In this document: piece after piece, positions 11,595 to 23,219 of the stretch | How the letters are laid out: every line of letters begins with the position of its first letter | How positions within the stretch are numbered: the first letter of the stretch is position 1 | NCBI GenBank assembly: GCA_022605405.1 | Contig: JABYQQ010000006.1 | Location: forward strand, 2,591,328 to 2,655,327 | DNA length: 64,000 nucleotides | Direction: 5' to 3' | Source of the DNA: Earliella scabrosa | Lineage: Eukaryota; Basidiomycota; Agaricomycetes; Polyporales; Polyporaceae | Translations under genes and position numbers: made by a program | The notes under the pieces: model-generated | Seen by the model: the letters and a program-made list of their open reading frames with translations, nothing else | Told to the model about the DNA's origin: nothing | Databases searched by the model: none

Positions 11595-12154
11595 CCCTGA
11601 TGACGTCATCCGCCATGTTCTTCCCCTCCTTCGCTGCACGAGCTCGGCCGCATATCGTCTATGCCCTCAGCCTGTGCGGATTCTTTCTCAACCTGTCACG
11701 ACGCTCCGGATCGACCTCTGCTTGAACGACAGCCCAATTCTTGCGGACACCACCATCTGCACCTCGTGCCAGTGAGGTTCCGACGCCGCTTATCTTCGTC
11801 TCTATGGGACGCTGGCTCTCGGACAGGGTCAGTTTTTGCTGGAGTTCCGAACTTTCCTGCTCAGCACTGAAGATGGAGCGCGACTGGCAGGATGGATAGA
11901 TGTGCGGCCTGGTTTGCTGAGCGAGGATTTACGTGCTTGGAACTCGACCTGGGACATCCGAACAACGTCCCTACATCATAGGCTTTGATGAAGCATTACG
12001 AGAACGGTACGTGCCGTCGTCCAACTGTCATGACTTTGACAAAACCGTCGCTCTGATGAAGACGTGGATAAACTGGTGGTGGGAATTCAGGCTGCGGTCG
12101 TAAAACAGGAGGGTCTGGCCAAGATGGAGCAATGGCCTGACGGGCTAGGATTCT
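11595..12154 (+). pseudogene. Alpha/beta-hydrolase pseudogene (internal deletion)
   Basis: A diverged copy of the hydrolase gene at 7926-8768. The N-terminal part (ARARPHIV, then FFLNLSRRSGS) and the second exon (ATTACGAGAACG before a GTACGT donor) are recognisable. From there the sequence jumps to the last third of the gene (GATGAAGACGTGGATAAACTGG) and ends near 12,154. About 300 bp encoding the central fold are missing and the first exon is shortened and shifted, so it cannot encode a functional hydrolase. Confidence 0.7.
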
Positions 12155-12835
12155 AAGCCAGGTGCGTATCTGCCTTGCCAGGACCTTACAAAAGCCCATA
12201 GTATGATGATGTGCTCGCGCAAGTGGGCCATCCACGTCCCCTCATGTATCCATAGGTTCGAAGGCCCCGAGCAAATCATCATCACGTCTGGCTTTCAGCT
12301 TCTGACATCAACTGTCTATTCCAGTACCCGCTCGATGTCTCATGTTTGACAGCGCGACCGGTGGCCACAATGGCCGGACTGCGAAGAGCCCGTCAGATAC
12401 GTCTATCCAACTGTAACTGCCGTGGGCCTTGGTTGGGGTGCGTTTCCGCTGATGGAAACTTCAGTCCAGTAACTCATGGCAACGAACGGCCTTGTAAGCC
12501 TGCATTCAGTGCGATGCGCCGAGGGACCCTTGCTCGCTGTCACCGCCGTGGGGAATATGGGAGCCCTTACTGGGCACAGGCGGGCTGCAGTTCTCTCCAT
12601 ATCGCGCCAGTCCGCGCGTCATCGCAATGGTTTTCGGTAATAGCCCGTACTATTCTAACTCAACTCCCACCTGAACGCGGAGGTCATGAGAACTTCCCCC
12701 GCCACAGACCGGCTTAAAAGTTCGCGCGCGCCGCAGCACGAGCCCTCGATACCGCCCGTACCATTCATATGCGAGGTACGTTGCGACTCTCTCTCCACCT
12801 CCTAACGTATCCAAGTAAAGGCGTCGGTCACCTCC
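12155..12835. other. Spacer upstream of membrane copy 5
   Basis: No supported gene. The sequence is a diverged copy of the spacer before copy 4 (8,769-9,497), including ctgacatca and gacagcgcgacc blocks. Confidence 0.45.
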
Positions 12836-14131
12836 ATGCGGCAATTGCACTCACGACAGGCGGCGACCACTGTGCGGTGCCTCTCACAATACGACTGGGT
12901 ATGTGCATCTGAGCTGTGCTCCTCAGTCCATTCATACTCATGGTCGGGTTTCGCAGATGAACAACGTGAAGAACCAGAGCCCGTGTCTCATAGCATCCTG
13001 GTCGGTGGTTCCATGCAAAGAGAACTGTGAGCTCCCTATGCCGTTCATGTTTACCCGAAAATTGAGATGTTTCACAGCCTGGATTATACCTGCAATCTCG
13101 AGCGCGCCCTATACCGGTCCTCTACCGGGGAGCGCCTTATTCCAATGCCAATGCAACACCGTACATTACTCACTGGTTGCCGCCTGTGGGGCCTGCCAGG
13201 GCTTTCATGGCGATGAGGGGGCTGTGAAGTATGTGCCTGCATGCTGCGCAGTATGGTGATGTTGAACCGCAACAACATTGTCTAGCTGGACGTCATTCAG
13301 AGTGAATTGTCCTCCGGATACCATACAAGGCGCGATGTGAGTGGTCAATCCATCTTCTGCTCTTGACCATGTGTCATGCTCACTGAGACTAGGTATTCGT
13401 TAGATGTTCCTCCTGAGACTGCCTTCCCACCCTGGGCGTACCTTGACCTCAAGGTACGCACATCGTGTCTCTGTCACTTCGCGGGCTGGATGGTAATGTA
13501 TCTCAGGACGACCAATGGGATGAGACAGCAGCTTCCGCTCGTGCTCTCCAGGGTGCGTTACAAGTGGTATACGCTGCTCTGCCTCCCACCAAACTTATAT
13601 GTGGCACAGATATTTCGGCAGGCACCTCCTCGTCGTTGTCCTCGTCTTCGTTGTCAGCATCCCCCGTATCCACCATATTTGTTACCGCCACCACTAGCGA
13701 TGTCGATAATGCCGACCGTCCTCAATCAACGAACATCATTGGCGTAGCTGTCGGGGGTGCGGTAGGCGGCGTTGCGCTCTTCCTTCTGGCAGGCATCTTC
13801 GTGCTACTGTGCCTTCGCCATCGGCGTGCTCGCAGCGCAGCACTCGCTCGCGCACAGCCAACTCGCGGGCCGCGCACATCTGCCGACGAAGACTACTACG
13901 GACACTTCCCGAAGGCTACCCTTTACGTGCGTCGTGCGTCGTTGTCCCTACGAGAAGACACTCATCGTGTTGTGCACTTTGCAGGACCCCGATGATCCCA
14001 GTACATTCCCACCGTCATTCTCTACTAGCTCGCGGCCGGTCGAGATCACGTCGGATGATGAGAGTGGAGCATCGGGAGGTGGGCCAAACATGCCGTCCGA
14101 CGCTGGCCGGGTGGTGGCTGAAATTCAGTAA
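12836..14131 (+). CDS. RQAA/CNTV Cys-rich single-pass membrane protein, copy 5
   Basis: Eight exons: 12836-12898, 12957-13026, 13078-13228, 13286-13336, 13393-13453, 13507-13552, 13610-13926, 13985-14131 (301 residues). Motifs are LHSRQAATTVRCLSQYDW, NVKNQSPCLIASWSVVPC, WIIPAI, CQCNTVHYSLVAACGACQG, PPETAFPPWAYLDL and DDQWDETAASARALQ. A short Ser-rich stalk, one transmembrane helix (AVGGVALFLLAGIFVLLCL), basic RHRRARS and a tail with DEDYYGHFPKATLY, DPDDPSTFPPS and terminal VAEIQ follow. It is the sister of copy 4 by tandem duplication but has a single stalk exon. Confidence 0.75.
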
Positions 14132-14351
14132 CGGCACTTCGACTGTTCGGCATGTGTTCAGTGCGGACTTCATGTAGGCCTGCATGCTTGATACCAGGTT
14201 TGTCATGAAGGTAGTAGGAATCCCGCCAGATAGTCCTCAGATTGGTACCCGAATGTTGCAACGTCTCTCTGTCGTCCTCAAGGCCTCACGTCCCAACATC
14301 GTCGATAACAGTCCAATACTTGGCTTCACATGCGCGCAGTTCATATGCGTG

Positions 14352-17308
14352 TCACCTACGATTCCTGCTTTGCCCACTCGGCCCATGCGCCCCCGCAGCC
14401 GCGCCCTTCCGCATCTCCTCTTCGTCAAGACCAGCTTCAGCCAGAATGCGTTCTACCTCCTCCAAGATGGGCTTGTACTCCGCTGCGAAAGAAGGGGAGC
14501 GATTAGTTGCGAGGCTACCATGCAAGCAGAACGGGCGACAGACCATATCGTTCCTCAGCCATGGCGAACCCGTCTCTACGGAGCATCTTGCCACGGTTGT
14601 CACTGGTCCCGTATGCCTTCTGTGCCCAATACTCGCCTGTTGCCCGTCAGTGCATGGTCCCGCGGAGGGTTGTGATGACTCACGAGAGCGGGCGTAGAAC
14701 ATCGCGAGCGTCTCTCCCGGCAGCGGCGTGCTGATCACGTCTTCCGGAGACCTCGTCGCGTCCTTCGCGACGCCCATGAACACTGTCGCCTTCTCGCGCA
14801 GCGCTTCCTGCCGTTCCAAAATATGCGAGTCGCAGTCAGCAATGCACACCCAGCCAACCCTACGCGCTGTCGAGTGTGCACACCTTGTTTTCCTCGACTA
14901 TGGGCTCGAGCACGTCCACCTCCTCCTTCTCCTCGTCCTCTCCGACCACGGTCACGCTCTCCGTCTCGTCCCGCTGCGTCTCGTCGTCATCGTCCTCGTC
15001 GTCATCATCTTCGTCGTCCTCGTCCTCGTCGCTGCTGCTCGCCTCGTCGCCCTCGTCGATGACGATCTCGGAGCGCTTCAGGCAGACGTAGCGGTCGAGC
15101 TTGTCGAGCGGGAGCGCGTAGAAGTCGTCGAGCGTGTACTCGCGCGAGCCTTTCTCGAAGATGCCGCCGTAGCTGCGTAAGGGGGGTGGAGTCAGACCGC
15201 CTCAGGCACACGACGAACGGCGCGAGGATTGGGGGGAGTGGGGTTGGAGGGGGTAGATGTAGTACGTACATGTAGAGCGTGTTGCGGAGCACGGCGAGCA
15301 TGGCGTTGTACCGTGGTAGAGGCACGGTCAGCAATGGATCGTCGGGGTCGATCTCGTCCTCGGGTGGTGGACTGGCCGCACGCTGCTTTGAAGGGGCTAC
15401 AACTTTGGCCGGTTTCGATGGCTTCGCCTCGTCCTGCACGATCGTCAGTGGAGAGAACATCGCCAGAGGCACACGAGCGCGACACCTTCGCATCGCCCTC
15501 CTCTCCACCCTCCTCTCCATCATCGAGCTCATCGTCTTCCTCATCATGCTCCCCCCGCCTCTGCTGCTGCTGTTGCACTTTCTTCTTCGGCCCACCGCCC
15601 TTCTTCTTCGGCCTCTTCAGCAACATCGACACCCACCGCCCATTTCCCGTAATCTGATATCCATACAGATCGTTATGGAACACGCTCTCCATCGTCTCCT
15701 CGCTCGTATCCTCGTCCGTCACGCCCCCAAAGAGCACGCCCATGTTCTTCGCGCTCCAGAGCGCCATCGTGCACCCGGACCGGAGCGAGGGCGCATACGC
15801 CGTCGACGACTTCTTCCGCCGCTCCCACTTGAGCGTGAGAGGGTCCGCGGCGGACTTGCCGGGGGCGGGCGCTTCCGTGTTGAGGGTCATCCTGCGCAGT
15901 GCGAATGGTGGTCACGTTAGTGTAGTATGCGGAGCATGCAGGGTTGTGCAGCGGGGTACGTGCCGGAGGAACCATGTATCGTCGAGCATGACGCCGATTG
16001 GTCGGCTGCCCTTGACGTACTCCTTGCAGTAGCCTCCATGTAGGAGAATGCCCTCCGGGGTCGACAAGAACGAGAATCCGCTCCGCGGCCTGTCGAATGA
16101 CAGCGATGAGCGGGATGCGGGGTGCGCGCACGCTGAGCTGGAACTAGGACGTACGATGGCTTGCGCTCGGCGTCCTTAAACTCGACCTGCCTCCATTTGT
16201 ATTCTTGCGTGTCGAAGAGCCACAGGTCGCTCAGATAGTTGGCTACATACAACACGCATCAGTCCGCCTGCATCTCGGATCGGAGCAGTCGGACACGGGG
16301 ACGCACTCTTGATTCCCGGGTCGTAGAAGCCCCCGAAGAGGACGATGTAGTGCTTCCACATCGCCATGCTGCCCGGACCTCCTCGTCAAGCTCCGGGGCG
16401 CTTCTCAGAATCCGCCTGAGAGGGGACGTACCGGTGCCCGGAACGAGCTGTGGGACGGACCTTGGTCTCGATCCGATCCCAGCTGTGTGTGGCGATGTCG
16501 AAGCACCAGAAGTCGCGGTAGTGGTGGAACGAGTTTTGGTATAGAGACGAGAACTCTCCGCCTGGGGAAATCGGCGACGCTGAATAGGGCACGGGGGAGC
16601 ACGTCGGGTCGGACGTACCGAAGAGGTAGAGCTTGCCACCACCTGCAGGGCTCGCTACGACCGCATGAGCGGAACGCGGGCCGGGGCACGTTGGGGAGAC
16701 GAACTTGCGCCATTCATTCTGTCCGACAGCGTGCAAGCCTGTGAGCTTCCCATGGGCCCGGGGCAAACGGAGGTGACCCGCATGCACACCTTTTCTGGGG
16801 AGTACCGGAACACGTCGCTGTAGAAGTACTGCGATCGCGGATGTTGGCTTGGATAGCGAGGGGTCACGCGAGGAGGATAGACTCACCGCTTTCCCGTCTT
16901 CGCTAAAGAACTCGCCGCCGATGCACCAGAGATGGTTCCCGTTCGGGCACGGGGTGAGCGTCGCGTTCGCGCGGCGGCTTGGAGGGCCCTCGACGAGCTC
17001 CTCCGTGACCTTGTGCTTCTCCTCCCATTCCCTTTGGATCTACTGACCGCACACGTCTCAGTCCCCGTCCTCTTTCCCTGATCTTGAAGCCCGGCGGCCC
17101 GCGGGATGGGAGGAGCAGGCTCGGAGGGCATGCAGGGCGCACTCACCTGGTCGAGGATGCTCTCGAGATCCTGATCGTCATCCTCAAACTCGTCCTTCTT
17201 CTTGGTCGCTTTCTTCTTCTCCTTGCGCTCGACCTTTTGCGCTGCTTTCGCCTTCTTGGCTGCCTTCGCGGAGGCCTTGGTCACGTCCTTGCCTTTCTTC
17301 TTCGCCAT
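14352..17308 (-). CDS. KEL3: Kelch-repeat protein of the KEL3/KLHDC4 type with C-terminal DUF4110
   Basis: A multi-exon gene read leftwards. Exon 1 (17147-17308) encodes a Lys-rich start, MAKKKGKDVTKASAKAAKK, with an acidic end (DDDQDLESILDQ) as in fungal Kel3. Kelch blades follow: HLWCIGGEFFSEDGK, GPRSAHAVVASPAGGGKLYLFG, HYRDFWCFDIATHSWDRIE, YIVLFGGFYDPG, NYLSDLWLFDTQEYKW, LLHGGYCKEYVKG, MGVLFGGVTDED and NDLYGYQI. A long Lys/Glu/Asp-rich insert interrupts the C-terminal half (SSSDEDEDDEDDDD). The end carries the DUF4110 signature (GETLAMFYARSREYWAQKAY). The family is conserved in eukaryotes; a scaffold role is assumed and its biochemistry is unclear. The fit to the family in order and length is good. 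Confidence 0.85.
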
Positions 17309-17758
17309 CCATTCGTACCCCGCTGATCTCACCAAGTAAAGCAAGAACCGTGACAAAAGGCAAGTAAGCAGCGCCTCGGGCACAGGAGAGAGTAATCGAG
17401 CAAAATCGAAGTTATAGGAGATGAAGGCTGAAGCAGGGCGAGTCCGAGACATATTCGCAGATCTCATTTGGGATCTTAGATCTCATCTTATCTTATCTCA
17501 CATGGGGGCGGCCAGGACTCGGACACACTGGATATTATTATATGTACTGAAAGCAGTCCAGTCCGTCTGTGGTAGATCAGAGTGTTACACAAAAAGATAC
17601 AACGAGGGAGAAGAGTCAGATCCGAGAAGTGAGTCCAAGTACATGACCTCCGCCCTCCCTTCCAACCTCCTTCCGCGTTCAAGTTCAAGGCAGGTGTCGG
17701 CGGCGTTCGCGTAAATGGCTCGCGTTGGGTGACGCTTGTGTTTCAGAGCATACGTCGC

Positions 17759-18205
17759 TCAGATGATGACGGGGACGCAGCCCACACCGACACCGCCAAC
17801 TAGAGGACGCGCCAGGTGAGCAAAGTGTATTTCTGACAGCGGAACGGTAGGTGATAGGAGGAAAGGGCGTACGGTCGTTGTTTTGGCAGCAGACGGCGTT
17901 GGCGGAGCTATACAGCGTACGTCCAGTGTCAGTTGTGCGTGGGTGTTGGACGAGGGAGCAACGTACCAGGTGCCGCCACCCAACCCGACGACAGTGATGG
18001 GTGAACAGTCGATACCGACAGGGACAGTGAGGTCCTTGACGTCGACCAGAATCCCAGCAAGCAGCCCCGCTTCAGAGGCCTCTTCAACGGACTTGAGTTC
18101 GTTGCAGCACTGGAGAGCACCGGTGCTGCAAAGACCAGGAACGGGGGTGGCGGCCGCGAGGACAGAGAACAGCGCGACGGAGTAGATGGCGAGCTTAGCA
18201 AACAT
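17759..18205 (-). CDS. Class I hydrophobin
   Basis: Three exons, 17967-18205, 17873-17907 and 17759-17799, give 104 residues. A secretion signal (KLAIYSVALFSVLAAATPVP) is followed by the eight-Cys hydrophobin pattern: CSTGALQCC, then CSPITVVGLGGGTC, then AVCCQNND, then GVGVGC, ending VPVII. Hydrophobins are secreted, self-assemble at air-water interfaces and coat aerial hyphae and fruiting bodies. The spacing and the CSPI block point to class I. Intron positions are the same as in the second hydrophobin at 19.3-19.8 kb, so the two are paralogues. A TATA-like gtatatg lies about 105 bp upstream (18,309-18,315). Confidence 0.9.
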   Translation of the reverse strand: MFAKLAIYSVALFSVLAAATPVPGLCSTGALQCCNELKSVEEASEAGLLAGILVDVKDLTVPVGIDCSPITVVGLGGGTWYVAPSSNTHAQLTLDVRCIAPPTPSAAKTTTVRPFLLSPTVPLSEIHFAHLARPLVGGVGVGCVPVII

Positions 18206-19341
18206 GTCGATGACGAGTGGTTGAATGAGTGAGGTGAGGCGCGTGGCTGGACGGCTGAAGCGAGTGTGAGTTGCGATGCTGAGGGATGCGGCGGACGACT
18301 CTGGGTTCATATACGCTTCTGTCAACGCGACAATCGGCTCTTCGTATGGGATGCTACTGCTTTGGATAGAGTGAGACACGCGGCGAGGAACATGGTCCGA
18401 GCAAGTGCTGCAAGCGTGAAGGTCGTAATGGGAGGTGATTAGCCTATAGACGTCGTCTGCGATCTGCACGGAGGGAGAGAGATCGCAGGCAGCGCAGAAG
18501 TATGGGCAGAGGTCGCGTATCGATCTGCTCGAAGGACTCCGGCATCTTGGTGTAGAGTGGCGGATGATTGCTGCTCGGCTGGTAAGGTCTAATATCGTGC
18601 CGTATGCCGGTCTTGAACGACCCTGAAGGTTATCCAGGGCGTGGATCTGTTTGAGATCCTCCGTTTCAGTCGGGAACGCGGTGATAGCGCCCTGCTATAA
18701 CCATGGAAGCAGCTTGGAATCACCTCCGCACCTCCGACCTTCCAGGACGCATCTGGTCCGCTGCAAGGACACTATTGATATCGATGCAGAATGGACGATC
18801 GAGTCGGCCAGCTTAGAGAGGTCGACGCTGCCACCAGTGCACGAGTTCCAACTCGAGGCAGTATCTAGTAATGGCGTTCCTAAACAAGTCCTACCAGGCT
18901 CAAAGTCAGCAAACGTGAAGCCGAAGAGTGAGAAACGTTCCCAGCATAGCTCACGGGTGCAAGTTCTGTTCTGTACCATTGACGTAGCTTGACGTTCAAC
19001 GTTCAACGTCACCGACAATGCTCCAAACGTAACGTCGCGCAGCAGCGGGAGCCATCAAGCGATGCATATCTTAGGAGGAGTGGTGGTGGTACAAAGTCAA
19101 GAGTTGACGTTGAGAAGTCAAGCTCAGATCATCTTAATAAATCTTATCTGTTTTGACGCGGAATCTTATCTTATCTCCACAAAGGCCTCGCCGCGAACGC
19201 GACAAGCAATGGACCTGGTCCAGGGCGGTATCGATGTATTGAAACTGGCCTGAGATGACACGGGGTATAGGGGGTATAGTAACACCTCTCGTTCCACTGA
19301 ACCGCGCATGACGTGCAAGGCTGCAAGACGACGGGGATCAC
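18206..19341. other. Intergenic stretch between the two hydrophobins
   Basis: No gene supported. It contains the hydrophobin-1 promoter (TATA-like at 18,309) and the 3' flank of hydrophobin 2. A short direct repeat, gacgttcaacgttcaacgtc, lies at about 18,990. Confidence 0.5.
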
Positions 19342-19817
19342 TCAGGAAATCGCAACGCAGCCGATGCCCACCCCGCCAACTAGAGAAGATCCGTACGCAT
19401 CAGCCAAATGTAAATCATCAAGGAAACTTGAATCATAGCATACTAGTCGTGCTCTGGCAACAAGCATTACTGGCCGAACTATGGTGACACGCGTCAATGC
19501 CTATATGAGTGACGACGGCATTAACTGAAGACGCACCAGGCACCGTCCCCAAGCAGGACGACGTTGAGCGGGGAGCATTGGATCCCGATGTCGCCGTCCA
19601 CGTCCCCGGCCTTAATGCCGAGGAGGTCGAGGGTGTGATCAAGAGAGGCCTGCTCGACGGTCTTGAAGGATTGGCAGCATTGGAGGGATCCCGTGCTGCA
19701 AGTGGACGCGGGAACGCCGCCAGGGAGGGCGTCGGCGGCGGCGAGGATCAGAAGGAGTGTAGCGGGGTATAGCGCGAGTGTGAGGACCACGTTGGAGGTG
19801 GAAGGAATGAATGACAC
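19342..19817 (-). CDS. Class I hydrophobin paralogue with GTG at the expected start
   Basis: Three exons, 19537-19817, 19444-19478 and 19342-19379, give 117 residues. All eight hydrophobin cysteines are present: CSTGSLQCC, CSPLNVVLLGDGAC, NACCQSTT, GIGC, ending VAIS. A hydrophobic signal-like segment (LALYPATLLLILAAADALP) precedes them. Intron placement is identical to the hydrophobin at 17.8-18.2 kb. The codon before SFIPSTSN, where the initiator is expected, is GTG (19,815-19,817), and no in-frame ATG exists upstream in the open frame. Either translation starts at a non-AUG codon, a short 5' exon was missed, or the gene has lost its start and is a young pseudogene. Confidence 0.7.
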
Positions 19818-19847
19818 GCGCGATGGCCGAGCTTGGGGGTGCAACAG

Positions 19848-19856
19848 TATATATAT
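19848..19856 (-). promoter_or_regulatory. TATA box of hydrophobin 2
   Basis: An alternating TA tract about 30 bp upstream of the expected start codon of the hydrophobin at 19,342-19,817. The spacing leaves little room for an additional coding exon between promoter and GTG. Confidence 0.5.
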
Positions 19857-20768
19857 CCTGCTTTACAGACCCAGTGAAGTCGCGAGGTTCGAGGAGCATT
19901 CGCCGGTGTTCTCGGGCTTCGCTAACTAGTAAAGAGCGATTCTGCGAACGAGTCTAGGGCGCTGCGAGGGTAGCGGTGCCAGGGTACATGGTACTTCAAG
20001 ACATACGGCGCCCACCGAGCTGTCGTGACTGTGCGGGGAAGAGCGCAGAACAAACTGGCAGCGGATATAGCTGGGCTTCTGGCTCGATTTTGCGACATGC
20101 ATATCCGACTGGACGACGGTCAGTTGGGAACATGTCTCCTAGGATCGCTGCCACACCGCTATGGTATCATTGCATAGCAAGTTTAGTCGTACCAACGCAT
20201 AGAACTCACTCACGAGCATGGCGACTCTCTACTCGTGCCAGAATGGTGACGACGGTTCTGTCGCATGTTTCTTGAGCATCAGCCGGGGTTCTGAGATTGA
20301 GCTCATCTGCATATGTGAGTAGGGGGCAATACATTGGAATGACTTGGAGTACCTGCAGTTGCCAGCGCGACTCACTCAGGCGAAACATCTCCAATGAGCA
20401 GTGGTTTCTGCCACGATTTCGGTGGAGGAGACATTTAGACGCCCGGAGGCACCGGCCGGAGAGGCCCGGTCCGGTTCGCACTCCGGGCCCGTCTGCCCCC
20501 GAAGAGTCAAGACATCCTTGGACATCCAAGTAATAGCACTGCAAGTACTGCCAGTGGCACTCTTGCTCTCGGGACACATCGCTCTTGCTTACATCCACGG
20601 AACGGCCTGGTCTTTGCTGCTTATTATTTTCTTGTGCTTGCTTTCTGGGCTTCACGTTTTGTCGTTGTCTTGTTTGACTGGCAACAAGAATCACAAGAAC
20701 TCGGTCAGACACCCCACCACAGAACTTGACCTCCACGCGACAACGGACAAACATTTCTAAATCTCCCT
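19857..20768. other. Intergenic stretch upstream of RCE1
   Basis: Short frames are present on both strands (for example a hydrophobic one at 20,401-20,760) but none has a recognisable domain or splice-supported extension. Treated as non-coding promoter-side DNA. Confidence 0.4.
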
Positions 20769-22561
20769 ATGCCCCCCGTCCTCACTGTGCCGCCGATCTC
20801 GACCTCGACCGCGCACGCGTTCGCCGCGTTCTTGACGTTTTCCTACGTCGGGTCACTCTACGTTTCGAGGAGTGCAAGACTATCCTTCAAAAATGGCCCG
20901 TCTTTGAAGGTCCGTGATGGAGAGGAGAGGGAGAAAGGGACCGAGGAGCGGTGGAGGAACGACCCGGACGTTATCCGGGCACGCCTGTTGGCGGCCAGCT
21001 TGAGCACGATGCTGAGCGTGTATGCGGTATACAGGCTGGTGCAGAGCGTCACACCAGAGGCCGAGGTACGTCTTCACACCCTCTTTTTGCCTGTGGGGAC
21101 ATACCAAGCCAAGGAAAGCATGGTCTTGAGTCGAGTATGCATACTAGCCTGTCTGTGTCCCTGACCTTCCCACCTGTTGCCCATCAAAGTCGCTACCTTT
21201 CTAGTCGTGGAGTCGAGGGACTTCAGTTCCGGGGTTGCAACCCACCCGTCTATCAGACGTCGTGGGTTGTAACCCACTCGCGTAATGAGATCCAACCCAT
21301 GTTTGGGCCGACTGGGGAGGTGGGAGGCGGGGCACGCGGGAGCACCAGCCACAGGCGAGGGCCCGACGACGGCACGGAACGCCCGCTGTGGGACATACGA
21401 GCCGACGAGAACAAGTCCTCGGACGCGGGATCACTGCGAAGTGCGTGGGCTGCAACCCATAACGTCTACTACACGGGTGGGTTGACCTCGGAACTGAGAC
21501 TACTGGAGTCTCCTTTGCATACTCGACTTGATGACCCTCTTCATGGCTTGGAAATGCCAGCACTCTTCGCGTGCACACCTAAATCACACCTCTTACAGGC
21601 CAAGACTAAACCCTTCGCGGCCCTCGAGTCTACTCTGGCACGTCTAGGAGTAACCCTAGATTTCGGGAGCAACCCCCTCTACATGGCACTCCCATGTCTT
21701 GTCGCCCCAGTTCTCTTCCTGGGACCGCTCTATGCAGACTATCTCGCCGAGATTCTGCCCTTTCAACGACGGTGGAACTTCAGGTACAGCGTGCTTCCCA
21801 TGTTCACGACTTGGGTCGGCGTGAGGAATTACATCGTGGTACGCCCGATGTCCCCGATATCGTCCGCTCTTCCTGACGAGTCTCTATCGCAGGGACCCAT
21901 CACAGAGGAGATCGTCTTCCGCGCATGCATGCTAGCAGTGTACCACATGGCCGGCGCCTCGCGCAAGAAGATGATCTTCCTCACCCCGCTCTGGTTCGGA
22001 TTCGGTACGTCATCCCAGCTCGACTTTTCTCAACTTCGGTAACGTCTTGGCTCCCAGCGCATCTGCACCATGCATGGGACACGTACAACCGCTTTGGGCG
22101 GACGAATTCCGCCATTCGTATCGCTATCTTCCAGACGCGTCAGTCCGGCCACTCAACGGCTCGAAGCTTATGGCTAACGGATCTACAGTCTTCCAGCTCA
22201 CCTACACAAGCCTATTTGGCTTCCACTGCGCGTACCTGTTCTTGCGCACGGGCTCGATCATCCCTCCGACGCTCTCGCACATCTTCTGCAACGTCATGGG
22301 CTTCCCACAGTACGCACTTCACGTCAGGATGTTCCCCAGTCGGCGGCTCGGTGAGTCCCTCCAGCTGTCTAAGAACCTCCATCTCCGCTGACGGAGAGCT
22401 GTTCATGCACACTTGCGCGCGCACCCACCCCACCTCGCACCACAGCGATCCAGGCCGCGTACCTCCTCGGGATCGTGGGCTACATCTACACGATGCGCTC
22501 ATGGACTCGAGCAGACAACAGCCTCTTCTGGCCCGCTCCAGGACGGTCTGCGCGATACTGA
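20769..22561 (+). CDS. RCE1: CAAX prenyl protease 2 (type II CAAX endopeptidase)
   Basis: Six exons, 20769-21065, 21599-21838, 21893-22004, 22058-22138, 22189-22350 and 22446-22561, give 335 residues. This integral ER-membrane protease removes the AAX tripeptide from farnesylated or geranylgeranylated CAAX proteins such as Ras and fungal mating pheromones. The diagnostic motifs are present in order: ITEEIVFR (paired glutamates plus Arg), AHLHHAWD (catalytic His) and SHIFCNVMG (His-x3-Asn). Several hydrophobic segments surround them, such as LVAPVLFLGPLYADYL. Length is normal for the family. Intron 1 is 533 nt, ten times the local norm, because it contains an inverted-repeat element. Intron 4 uses a GTCAGT donor. 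Confidence 0.9.
21105..21552. mobile_element. MITE-like inverted-repeat element inside RCE1 intron 1
   Basis: The two halves of the long first intron are inverted copies of each other. Left blocks ccaagcca, gagtcgagtatgca and cagttccggggttgcaaccc reappear in reverse complement at about 21,543-21,552, 21,517-21,531 and 21,464-21,497. The inner part contains several copies of a palindromic gggttgcaaccc-like core. No coding capacity is seen. The host intron keeps its own donor and acceptor outside the element. Boundaries are approximate and no clear target duplication was identified. Confidence 0.6.
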
Positions 22562-23219
22562 GTGGCATGAACGGACCTAGGACGTTCCATTCATCTCGCG
22601 CGAGCGTCCGGCCGCGCGAGCATCTACGGAGCCGCGTCATCATCTCATGTGCATAGACCGGATGGACCGGATGGCGAATAAAGAGAGCGTGCCACCCCGT
22701 CCGAGCGCACGGCCATCGTCGCGCATCGCCGTTCCAAATATACCCGAAGAAGCACGGTGGAGGACGCGTCAACAAGACAAACGGGACGACGCGCGGGACA
22801 CAGGGACACAAACATGCGGCCTTCGCGTGTAACCGCAGCGCACAGCCTGGCCGCCTGCCCAATCCGTCTGTTTCTCGCGCAGGTGGCAGGACAAAGCGGC
22901 GTTTGTCCCCGGCGCCTAAAAGCCTATCCCGTGGGCCGTGGTTCCTGGCTATCGCCCGGCCCACATATAAACCAGCAGGATCTCATCTTCCCTGCGCGCC
23001 TGGTCGTCTCGCCGTTGTGGCGTGCTGCGTCAACTCGTCTTTCTCTCGACCACCACCACCACCCTACCCCAGCGGCAACGTCAGCGCTCGCCAGCGACAG
23101 GCCACCTGCTTCACACCACCCCGTCACCGCTACTGCTGAGTGGCACGCCACACTTGATCGACGACGCACGCCACTCTCGTCTTTCGCTCTTTGACCTGTT
23201 TGACTCAACACCGTTCACC
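22562..23219. other. Intergenic stretch with TATA-like promoter
   Basis: 3' flank of RCE1 and promoter of the next gene. A TATA-like catataaa lies at 22,963-22,971 and pyrimidine-rich tracts follow. No gene seen. Confidence 0.5.

Larger units (their letters stand above)
11205..14225 (+). repeat. Tandem segmental duplication, unit 2
   Basis: Second copy of the unit that starts at 7,296. In order it holds the relic tail of a copy-2/3 type gene, the deleted hydrolase pseudogene, the spacer at 12,350 and membrane copy 5 with its 3' flank. Similarity ends near 14,225 (gtagtaggaat), matching the end of unit 1 near 11,200. The unit is shorter than unit 1, partly because of the deletion inside the hydrolase copy. 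Confidence 0.6.

Noticed and set aside
20206..20760. Overlapping frames of 182 (minus) and 119 (plus) codons upstream of RCE1
   Set aside because: They overlap each other, lack domains, and lie in the promoter region of RCE1; a hydrophobic run alone is not sufficient.
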